Assembly (NCBI GenBank): GCA_014803905.1
Contig: JAAVAW010000002.1
Coordinates: 6,248 to 13,546 of the forward strand
Length of the DNA: 7,299 bases
From: Lactobacillus sp.
GTDB taxonomy: Bacteria > Bacillota > Bacilli > Lactobacillales > Lactobacillaceae
Reading direction: 5' to 3'
Position 1 is the stretch's first letter. Every line of letters starts with the position of its first letter. Positions 1 through 4,991 of this stretch are shown one piece after another. The position numbers and the translations under genes are program-made. The notes under the pieces were generated by a model that saw nothing but the letters and a program-made list of their open reading frames with translations, made no database searches and had not been told where the DNA came from.

Positions 1-155
1 TGATCCTTTTGCAATTCATCTTCAATACCTGAAGCTGCAGTAGCAAAAATCTTGTAATCCTTACCAGCTGCTTTAGCTGCTGCTTCCATCTTTGAAACTA
101 GTAATGAAGTTGACATACCAGCTGCACATGCTAACATAATTGTTTTTTCTGCCAT
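1..155 (-). CDS. PTS lactose/cellobiose-family IIB subunit (3' end outside the window)
   Basis: Cytoplasmic phosphocarrier of a sugar PTS. IIB takes phosphate from IIA and passes it to the sugar carried by IIC. Fifty-one residues are visible, starting MAEKTIMLACAAGMSTSLL. The motif C-A-A-G-M-S-T-S with Cys at residue 10 matches the phosphorylated cysteine loop of cellobiose/chitobiose IIB proteins such as E. coli ChbB (family knowledge). The family is about 100 residues long, so roughly half the gene is missing, cut by the window edge. The ATG at 155-153 is preceded by a good ribosome binding site (AGGGAG, complement of about 165-170). The gene lies 115 bases downstream of the IIC gene on the same strand, but that gap contains promoter and cre-like sequences, so it may also be transcribed separately. 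Codons favour GCT/GCA, GGT and AAG, as in well expressed lactobacillus genes. The family call is firm; the exact sugar is not known. Confidence 0.9.
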   Translation of the reverse strand, partial: MAEKTIMLACAAGMSTSLLVSKMEAAAKAAGKDYKIFATAASGIEDELQKD

Positions 156-211
156 TTTTGTTATCTCCCTTTTAAATATTATTTCATGTATAATACTTTT
201 TGCATATTATC

Positions 212-225
212 TGAAAGCACTTACA
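212..225 (-). promoter_or_regulatory. cre-like CcpA site upstream of the IIB gene
   Basis: TGAAAGCACTTACA matches the Gram-positive catabolite-responsive element TGWAANCGNTNWCA with one mismatch (A for G in the central CG). It touches the downstream edge of the putative -10 box of the IIB promoter, a position where CcpA binding would block transcription. Carbon catabolite repression of a PTS gene is the expected logic; binding itself is inferred. Confidence 0.6.
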
Positions 226-254
226 TTATAACAATAATTTGAAATAAAGTACAA
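225..254 (-). promoter_or_regulatory. Putative sigma-A promoter of the IIB gene
   Basis: Reading the minus strand, TTGTAC (254-249) and a perfect TATAAT (230-225) are separated by 18 bases, and about 70 bases separate the -10 from the IIB start codon. The -35 is only partly consensus. No hairpin followed by a T run is visible between the IIC stop codon and this site, so read-through from the upstream genes probably adds to expression. Confidence 0.5.
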
Positions 255-270
255 ATATTTTTATTTCTGA

Positions 271-1710
271 TTAAGCATTTTCACTATTTTGTTTTTCTAC
301 CTTAAGCGCTTCTTGTTCTTTTGCATAAAGAATCTTGTCATATTTTCTAGCAAAAGGCCAATATATAACTGTAGAAATAACTAAGGTAATAGCTTGCCAA
401 ATCGCCATTTTCCACCCACCGATCAAGAATCCTGAAATAATAGCAGGTGTAGTCCATGGAGCGGCAAAACCATTAAGTGGTGGGATTATACCAGTTTTAA
501 TTACAATATAAGTTGAAACGGCAACTACAACTGGAGTTAAGAAGAAAGGAATTGCAAGCATGGGGTTCAAAACAATAGGTAAACCAAATAAGAACGGCTC
601 GTTAATATTGAAGATAGCTGGTACTAATTCCAATTTACCGAGAGATTTTAATTGTGCTGATTTTGCAGCAACTAAAATAAATATAACCAAACCGATCGTA
701 ATACCGGATCCGGTTAAATTAATAAAGTTATTATAAAATTCATTAGTTACAACATGCGCACCGTTAGCAATGGTTAATTTTCCGGCCTTATATAATTGGG
801 CATTATCAAATGAATTTGATATTAACATTGGCTGGACTAAAGAACCAACAATTAATCCACCATGAACACCAAAGAACCAGAAGAATGGTACTAAGAAACC
901 AATTGCAAGTGCACCACCAAATGAATCTGATAAACCTTGAAGTGGAATTTGTACAGTTGTATAAATCCATTGTAAAAAGTCAGAGCCTGTTACTAATTTG
1001 AAGAAAGCATATATTAGCATTGAGCCAGTTAAAATAATGCCTGAAGGGATCATTGCAGTGAATTGATTAGAAACGGCAGCAGGTACTTGTTCAGGTAACT
1101 TAATTGTCCAGCCAGCTCGCATAATAATAGAATAAATCCAACCAACTAAAAGACCGATAATAATTGCCGCGATCATACCATTTCCGCCAAGCCAATTAAT
1201 ATTAATTACTCCAGTAACCGGAGATTTTAAATAAGCTTGTAAAACGGGAGGTAATTTATCAATATTAGTAGCAACTTGATGGGCACTCAAGGCACCATCA
1301 TTAATTCCTTTTGCTAAAGCGGTCTTTAATGGACTATCAACACTTAAAGTTTGTAGCATTAAGAAAGCTGCCAATGATGTTAACCCAGGGGCTAAAGGTT
1401 CAAAGCCCTCATTTTTAACATAAATATAGGCAATACCAACTGCTGCCCAAAGACACATAACGTTAAAAGTTGTGGTATAAGCTTGATTGAAGAAGGCACC
1501 CCAGCCAGAATTAGTAATTGCATTGGCTACAGCAGGTATAGGTATGTTACCCAAAATCAAGAAAATCGAACCAATTATAATAAATGGTAAAGTATAAATC
1601 ATACCATTTTGTAAGGCTGTTACTGCTTTTGTGTTAACAAATTTCATTACAGGTGGAAGAATATATTTGTTAACGAATGTATTTAATTTACTAGGCTTTT
1701 TATTATCCAT
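271..1710 (-). CDS. PTS lactose/cellobiose-family IIC permease
   Basis: Integral membrane component that binds and translocates a disaccharide, probably cellobiose or another beta-glucoside, while IIB phosphorylates it. The protein has 479 residues, a little longer than the usual 430-450, with a loop of extra sequence around residues 122-165. Many hydrophobic segments fill residues 30 to 455. Family signatures are G-V-H-G-G at 281-285 and N-I-N-E-P-F-L-F-G at 368-376. The His (283) and Glu (371) correspond by position and context to the conserved substrate-site residues known from Bacillus cereus ChbC. The C-terminus is charged and cytoplasmic-looking. The ATG overlaps the stop codon of the upstream glycosidase by one base (TAATG), which indicates translational coupling and a shared transcript. 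Its partners are the glycosidase upstream and the IIB gene downstream; no IIA gene is in the window. The sugar is inferred from the neighbouring GH1 enzyme. Confidence 0.93.
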   Translation of the reverse strand: MDNKKPSKLNTFVNKYILPPVMKFVNTKAVTALQNGMIYTLPFIIIGSIFLILGNIPIPAVANAITNSGWGAFFNQAYTTTFNVMCLWAAVGIAYIYVKNEGFEPLAPGLTSLAAFLMLQTLSVDSPLKTALAKGINDGALSAHQVATNIDKLPPVLQAYLKSPVTGVININWLGGNGMIAAIIIGLLVGWIYSIIMRAGWTIKLPEQVPAAVSNQFTAMIPSGIILTGSMLIYAFFKLVTGSDFLQWIYTTVQIPLQGLSDSFGGALAIGFLVPFFWFFGVHGGLIVGSLVQPMLISNSFDNAQLYKAGKLTIANGAHVVTNEFYNNFINLTGSGITIGLVIFILVAAKSAQLKSLGKLELVPAIFNINEPFLFGLPIVLNPMLAIPFFLTPVVVAVSTYIVIKTGIIPPLNGFAAPWTTPAIISGFLIGGWKMAIWQAITLVISTVIYWPFARKYDKILYAKEQEALKVEKQNSENA

Positions 1711-3092
1711 TAAAGATCATCTCCATTATTCTTTAAGATCCTTTGAAACCAGTAAAAAGATTTCTTGGGTATACGTTTTAGGTCTTTTAAATCATGATTA
1801 GTACGATTAACATAGACTGCTCCATAACGTTTATTCATATCAGCATGAGAGCTAGGAATATCAATTAATCCCCAGCCTAGATAACCCAATACTTTTGCTC
1901 CATCTAAAAATACAGCATCTTTAAGAGCTTTAATATGTTCTTCATGATAAGTGATTCGCTTATCATCATTAATCATATTTTGTCCATCCCATTTTTCTTT
2001 TATTCCAATTCCGTTTTCAATAGGAAAAATAGGTAAATGATAATGATTATACATGGTTGTAATTGCATTTCTGAAACCAAGTGGATCAATTGTCCATCCC
2101 CACTCATTAGTGGAAAGATAAGGATTAGAAATAAGACCTTGATTCAAAAAGCGGTTAGGAGCTGTATCTTTTGAAATTTTATCGCTTGATAGAGTCCAAG
2201 ATGAGTAATAACTAAATGCTAAAAAATCAACTTTAGCTTGTTTTATTTCTTTTAAGTCTTTATCTTGAAGATCCATACTAATTTCATGATCTTTGGCAAA
2301 TTGTATAACTTCAGGTGAATAGCCACGTCCACTTACGACATCATAAACATTAAAATTTAAAAATTCTTGTACTTGTTTAGCAGCCCAAATATCCTTGGGA
2401 TTAGATGTTGCAGGATAAACTTGTTGGTAGGCAAGCATTCCACCGATATTTAAATCTTGATAGTTTTGATGAATATAGTTAGCTATCCTCACATGTGCCA
2501 AAACAGTGTGATTGAAGATAGTATACATATCACTTAGGCTTTTATTGCCATCCTCATAACCGGAAATATTGAATACTTCATCTTGAAAGTAAAGATTATG
2601 TTCATTAAACACAATCCAATATTTAACACGATCAGAAAAATGATCAATCATCTTAGTACTGAACCTAACAAAAGCATCAACTACATGCCGTGACATGAAG
2701 CCATTATATTTTTTGGCAAGATGAAGTGGCATATCAAAGTGGTAAAGACAGATCATAGGTTCAATTCCACGTTGAAGCATTGCATTAATTATATGATCAT
2801 AAAACTCAATTCCTTTTTCGTTAAAATCTCCATCACCATTTGGACAAATTCGAGACCACGAAATTTGAATACGATACATATTCATATTCATTGCTTTGAG
2901 TAAATCCAAGTCCTCTTCATAGCGATGATATTCATCAATTGCAGTATGCCAATCAGTTGTAGTTTCAGTAGCAGGGCGAATATCATAAACTGACAGTCCC
3001 TTGCCATCTTCATCCCACGCTCCTTCAGTTTGCATACTAGAAACCGAATTTCCCCAAAAGAAATTAGGGGGAAGTTGTCTATTTTTATTCAT
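1710..3092 (-). CDS. GH1 6-phospho-beta-glucosidase
   Basis: Cytoplasmic glycosidase that splits PTS-imported 6-phospho-beta-glucosides such as cellobiose-6-phosphate into glucose-6-phosphate and an aglycone or glucose. With the start chosen here it has 460 residues, normal for GH1. The N-terminus L-P-P-N-F-F-W-G with S-x-x-Q-x-E-G-A is the GH1 entry signature. The acid/base is Glu164 in F-N-E-H-N and the nucleophile is Glu359 in I-E-N-G. Near the C-terminus Ser414, Lys421 and Tyr423 (in S-S-H-A-D-M-N-K-R-Y-G) have the same spacing as the phosphate-binding Ser/Lys/Tyr of LacG-type phospho-glycosidases, which supports a phosphorylated substrate. An in-frame ATG at 3119 would add nine residues, but it has no good ribosome binding site and lies just after the predicted transcription start. 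The ATG at 3092 has GGAAAGG six bases upstream. Residue 165 is His where most of the family has Pro or a hydrophobic residue. The gene leads the operon into the IIC gene. Confidence 0.93.
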   Translation of the reverse strand: MNKNRQLPPNFFWGNSVSSMQTEGAWDEDGKGLSVYDIRPATETTTDWHTAIDEYHRYEEDLDLLKAMNMNMYRIQISWSRICPNGDGDFNEKGIEFYDHIINAMLQRGIEPMICLYHFDMPLHLAKKYNGFMSRHVVDAFVRFSTKMIDHFSDRVKYWIVFNEHNLYFQDEVFNISGYEDGNKSLSDMYTIFNHTVLAHVRIANYIHQNYQDLNIGGMLAYQQVYPATSNPKDIWAAKQVQEFLNFNVYDVVSGRGYSPEVIQFAKDHEISMDLQDKDLKEIKQAKVDFLAFSYYSSWTLSSDKISKDTAPNRFLNQGLISNPYLSTNEWGWTIDPLGFRNAITTMYNHYHLPIFPIENGIGIKEKWDGQNMINDDKRITYHEEHIKALKDAVFLDGAKVLGYLGWGLIDIPSSHADMNKRYGAVYVNRTNHDLKDLKRIPKKSFYWFQRILKNNGDDL

Positions 3093-3104
3093 ATTATTCC
3101 TTTC

Positions 3105-3118
3105 CGCAAACGCTTTCA
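3105..3118 (-). promoter_or_regulatory. Second, weaker cre-like site in the glycosidase leader
   Basis: TGAAAGCGTTTGCG keeps the central AAGCGTTT core of the cre consensus but differs at two positions near its end. It lies just after the predicted transcription start and just before the ribosome binding site of the glycosidase gene, where bound CcpA could act as a roadblock. If the longer reading frame from 3119 were real, this site would be coding, so it also bears on the start choice. Confidence 0.45.
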
Positions 3119-3134
3119 TTGCTTTACAGTGATT

Positions 3135-3162
3135 ATTATATTTAAGTTATATAATATTGCAA
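3135..3162 (-). promoter_or_regulatory. Putative promoter of the glycosidase-PTS operon
   Basis: On the minus strand TTGCAA (3162-3157) and a perfect TATAAT (3140-3135) are 16 bases apart. Transcription would start near 3128 and leave a leader of about 36 bases before the ATG at 3092. The -35 lies inside the cre site at 3158-3171, so CcpA binding would compete with RNA polymerase. Confidence 0.55.
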
Positions 3163-3171
3163 GCGTTTACA
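3158..3171 (-). promoter_or_regulatory. cre (CcpA) site at the glycosidase promoter
   Basis: TGTAAACGCTTGCA, read on the minus strand, fits the cre consensus TGWAANCGNTNWCA with one mismatch (G for W near the end) and is nearly palindromic. It covers the -35 region of the operon promoter. This is the usual arrangement for catabolite repression of beta-glucoside genes in lactobacilli; binding is inferred from sequence. Confidence 0.75.
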
Positions 3172-3204
3172 TTAATTGGATGAATAAATTTTATTTTTAC
3201 TAGT

Positions 3205-3224
3205 ATAGATAAACTCCTATCTAT
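3205..3224. repeat. 7-bp perfect inverted repeat, possible operator
   Basis: ATAGATA, six bases, then TATCTAT form a perfect dyad about 35 bases upstream of the -35 region of the glycosidase promoter. It is not followed by a T run, so it is not an obvious terminator. It could bind a substrate-specific regulator of the PTS operon encoded elsewhere. The regulator family cannot be told from the site. Confidence 0.4.
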
Positions 3225-3401
3225 CAGCATTCTTTTAATAACAAAGTAATTAATAATTTTTTTAGAAAATAATTATTGTGTGGATTTGCTTAAGAAGTAT
3301 AAGTATTAATTTATATAATTTAATAATCTGGATTGATAAAAATATGTTAAAGATATAAGTTATTACAATTTTTATTTATACAAATTTTTAGTAGAAATAT
3401 T
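3225..3401. other. AT-rich intergenic spacer without a recognisable gene
   Basis: This is the remaining part of the roughly 350-base gap between the divergent glycosidase and CPBP-like genes. It is very AT-rich and has no open frame with a ribosome binding site. The longest stop-free stretch, starting with GTG at 3280, is about 26 codons and lacks a Shine-Dalgarno sequence. I see no RNA gene and no clear hairpin with a T run. Confidence 0.6.
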
Positions 3402-3410
3402 TGATATAAT
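3402..3410 (+). promoter_or_regulatory. Extended -10 promoter of the CPBP-like gene
   Basis: TGATATAAT combines a perfect TATAAT (3405-3410) with the TG of an extended -10 element. The -35 region is AT-only and not consensus, as is common for extended -10 promoters. Transcription would start near 3417, giving a leader of about 30 bases. Confidence 0.6.
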
Positions 3411-3448
3411 CAAAAAGCGGAGTAAACGAATTAAAGGATGTGGAAAAC

Positions 3449-4111
3449 TTGAATACACCAGCCTCACGAGAAGGAAATTTTATTAGATATGCCGTATATA
3501 TGGTTATGTATCTCATCGTCTTAGGTTGTAGATATTTGGGAACTTTTAACTATAAATTTCATATTTTCGGAGCAATTTTATTTGTTATTGTGGCTGCTCC
3601 GGTACTCTTGTTTTACATTCGTCAGTTTAATCATGAACAAAAATATTTTATTAAAGACTTTAAATTATCCTTACTTGGAGATTACGTTTTTACTTTAGGT
3701 TTAACCTTTTTAGTAATTGCAGCTAGAATTCTATTTTCGTATCTACAAGCTAAAGGAAGTATGCCCAAGTTAAGTATTCAAGTTGGTTATGTAAATCATG
3801 AATCCAATAGCTTATATTGGTTTTATATCTTTGCTTTGGGAATTGTTTTACCAGCCCTACAGCAATTTTTGACTAATGGCTTCTTTTTTAATTATTTCTT
3901 TCGAGATAGTTCAGTATTTACAGCAGTTTTAGGGATTGCTGCTTCTGGATTATTTTTTAGTATTTTAAATTTACAATTTTCACTGGCAATTTTAGTAGTA
4001 AATTTTCTATTTGGGATGCTGTTTGCTTGGAGCTATTTATATACTCAATCCTTATGGATGCCGGTATATTTATCAATTTTGAATGGAATTTTAACGATTA
4101 TCTTAATCTGA
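3449..4111 (+). CDS. CPBP-like multi-pass membrane protein lacking catalytic residues
   Basis: Predicted membrane protein of 220 residues with about seven hydrophobic segments (roughly 13-31, 36-57, 75-98, 121-141, 155-176, 178-197, 201-220). The layout of the last four resembles CPBP (CAAX protease and bacteriocin-processing, Abi) proteins. In active members these segments carry E-E-x-x-x-R, F-x-x-x-H and H-x-x-x-N. Here the corresponding positions read Q138-Q139-F-L-T-N143, F170-S-I-L-N174 and L208-S-I-L-N212, so the glutamates, the arginine and both histidines are missing. If the assignment is right this is a non-enzymatic relative; peptidase activity should not be assumed. The start is a TTG at 3449 preceded at six bases by AAAGGATGTG (3433-3442), nearly the full anti-Shine-Dalgarno match. 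A GTG at 3440 is in frame and would add three residues, but it lies inside that ribosome binding site. The gene stands alone between its own promoter and a terminator. Its function is unknown. Confidence 0.65.
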   Translation: MNTPASREGNFIRYAVYMVMYLIVLGCRYLGTFNYKFHIFGAILFVIVAAPVLLFYIRQFNHEQKYFIKDFKLSLLGDYVFTLGLTFLVIAARILFSYLQAKGSMPKLSIQVGYVNHESNSLYWFYIFALGIVLPALQQFLTNGFFFNYFFRDSSVFTAVLGIAASGLFFSILNLQFSLAILVVNFLFGMLFAWSYLYTQSLWMPVYLSILNGILTIILI

Positions 4112-4130
4112 AAATTATTAAAAGTACAAA

Positions 4131-4160
4131 AAAAGGATCTTACATGTGTAAGATCCTTTT
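4131..4160. terminator. Bidirectional intrinsic terminator
   Basis: Arms AAAAGGATCTTACA (4131-4144) and TGTAAGATCCTTTT (4147-4160) are perfect 14-base complements around a TG centre; in RNA the innermost pairs must open. On the plus strand the stem ends in TTTT, then GCTTT, which ends the CPBP-like gene. On the minus strand it is followed by a run of seven T, which ends the tRNA-Gly transcript. One hairpin therefore serves two convergent genes. Confidence 0.92.
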
Positions 4161-4166
4161 GCTTTA

Positions 4167-4237
4167 AGCGGATAGCGTGAATCGAACCCGCATCTTCAGC
4201 TTGGGAAGCTGACATTCTACCATTAAACTATACCCGC
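4167..4237 (-). tRNA. tRNA-Gly (anticodon CCC)
   Basis: The 71-base cloverleaf folds as acceptor GCGGGTA/TATCCGC (one G-T pair), a D arm with the GG of the loop, anticodon stem TCAGC/GCTGA around the loop TTCCCAA, a four-base variable region and a T arm with loop TTCGATT. The anticodon CCC reads GGG. The discriminator base is T, as usual for glycine, and CCA is not encoded. The T stem GCGGG/CACGC has one non-pairing position (G52 with A62), where related glycine tRNAs normally have CCCGC. The gene begins 17 bases after the stop codon of the SRAP gene on the same strand and ends at the bidirectional terminator. Confidence 0.95.
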
Positions 4238-4248
4238 GAGATATAAGA

Positions 4249-4278
4249 ATTGTATCACACACTTTCTCTGTGGGGCAA
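4249..4278 (-). promoter_or_regulatory. Putative tRNA-Gly promoter overlapping the SRAP stop codon
   Basis: On the minus strand TTGCCC (4278-4273) and TGATACAAT (4257-4249), an extended -10, are 18 bases apart. Transcription would begin near 4242, about five bases before the mature tRNA 5' end. The TG of the extended -10 is part of the TGA stop codon of the SRAP gene. It is a plausible but unproven promoter; read-through from the SRAP gene is the alternative. Confidence 0.5.
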
Positions 4279-4875
4279 TAGTGTGCGGGTAAGTTTAACC
4301 TGTTTACGGTCAATTAATGAAGTGAAGTTTTGAAAAAGCCATTTTCTCAATTCATCAGGTGTAATTACTAGGGGCATACGTGGGTGGGCAGCTAAAACAG
4401 TTTCATTAGAATCGGTCGTCACTAAAGCAAAATGTTTTTCATCATAGATAGCAGCTATCATTGTCAGGGGTTGTGTAGCAGACTTAAAACTAAACTCTTC
4501 ATGATAAGTTTTACCATTGGCTAAAGTATAAGTGTTACGACTGCTTTCAAAAAATTGATTAGTTAAAACAATACATCGCTGACGCGCAAAGGACTTATCC
4601 CACATTGAGCGTTGAGGTTCAAAAAAGCGCTCCACTCGTGCATTGTTAATGACTTGATTAGGTTTAAAAGGGCTGGGATAACCCCAATCCATAATTTGAA
4701 GTTGGAGCTTATCATCTTGATAAAGTAAAACTAAAGACTTACGTTTAGGAAATATTTCACTAGCATCTTTAAATTCGTCTTTCGGAAAATCGACTGGAAC
4801 TAAAGGTAATTTGAGATCCTGCTTTAAATAGGACTCAATTTTTTCTAGTGATGGTAATTGAAAATGACTACACAT
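4255..4875 (-). CDS. SRAP-domain protein (YedK/HMCES-like, abasic-site DNA-protein crosslinker)
   Basis: SRAP proteins shield abasic sites in single-stranded DNA through a covalent thiazolidine bond made by Cys2, after removal of Met1 (known for E. coli YedK and human HMCES). The 206 residues match the family length of about 220. Visible key residues are Cys2 in M-C-S-H-F, Asn78 in N-N-A-R-V-E, Glu110 in F-F-E and His164 in H-P-R-M-P, matching the catalytic Cys, Asn, Glu and His of YedK by motif. An upstream in-frame GTG (4884) would put three residues before Met-Cys and lies inside the ribosome binding site AAGGAGTGAG; the ATG at 4875 is required to expose the cysteine. Departures from the usual M-C-G-R-F and F-Y-E-W are His at position 4 and Ser after Glu110. 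The divergent promoter carries a LexA-like box, and the tRNA-Gly gene follows directly. Confidence 0.9.
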   Translation of the reverse strand: MCSHFQLPSLEKIESYLKQDLKLPLVPVDFPKDEFKDASEIFPKRKSLVLLYQDDKLQLQIMDWGYPSPFKPNQVINNARVERFFEPQRSMWDKSFARQRCIVLTNQFFESSRNTYTLANGKTYHEEFSFKSATQPLTMIAAIYDEKHFALVTTDSNETVLAAHPRMPLVITPDELRKWLFQNFTSLIDRKQVKLTRTLLPHRESV

Positions 4876-4900
4876 TTTTCTCACTCCTTCGTTACTTATT

Positions 4901-4928
4901 ATTTTATCAACTTGAACTTGAGTTTAAA
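4901..4928 (-). promoter_or_regulatory. Putative promoter of the SRAP gene
   Basis: On the minus strand TGATAAAAT (4909-4901) is an extended -10, with TTTAAA (4928-4923) 16 bases upstream as a weak -35. The leader would be about 20 bases. The -35 and spacer are overlapped by the LexA-like box, so repressor binding would block it. Confidence 0.45.
4914..4925. promoter_or_regulatory. LexA (DinR)-like SOS box
   Basis: GAACTTGAGTTT fits the core GAAC-N4-GTTY of the Gram-positive SOS box, though the flanking bases differ from the full consensus. It lies between the divergent SRAP and trpS genes and overlaps the putative SRAP promoter. An SOS box next to an SRAP gene is biologically sensible. The short core could also arise by chance. 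Confidence 0.4.
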
Positions 4929-4951
4929 GAAATAAGCATTTTTGCTAGAAT
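4923..4951 (+). promoter_or_regulatory. Putative promoter of the trpS operon
   Basis: TGCTAGAAT (4943-4951) is an extended -10, with TTTAAA (4923-4928) 17 bases upstream of the hexamer as a weak -35. The leader would be about 34 bases, too short for a T-box, so tRNA-sensing attenuation of trpS is not present here. Confidence 0.45.
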
Positions 4952-4991
4952 AACTAGTATATAAGATGTTAATTAACAAACGGAGATAATT

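Noticed and set aside
300..315. cre-like TTAAGCGCTT near the 3' end of the IIC gene
   Set aside because: Only the core matches; the outer TG/CA bases are absent, and the sequence is explained by the coding of Glu-Ala-Leu-Lys.
810..1001. Plus-strand open frame of 63 codons
   Set aside because: It lies entirely antisense to the well supported PTS IIC gene, has no ribosome binding site and shows no protein-like composition.
2721..2903. Plus-strand open frame of 60 codons
   Set aside because: It is antisense to the GH1 gene in a region encoding conserved GH1 residues and has no start signals.
3093..3119. N-terminal extension of the glycosidase from the ATG at 3119
   Set aside because: It has no good ribosome binding site, begins only about nine bases after the predicted transcription start, contains the cre-like site, and adds nine residues outside the GH1 fold.
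3280..3360. Short GTG-started frame in the AT-rich spacer
   Set aside because: It is only about 26 codons, lacks a Shine-Dalgarno sequence and has no recognisable peptide features.
4885..4991. Possible T-box leader before trpS
   Set aside because: The whole gap to the divergent SRAP gene is about 110 bases, has no T-box motif or terminator hairpin, and is filled by promoter elements.
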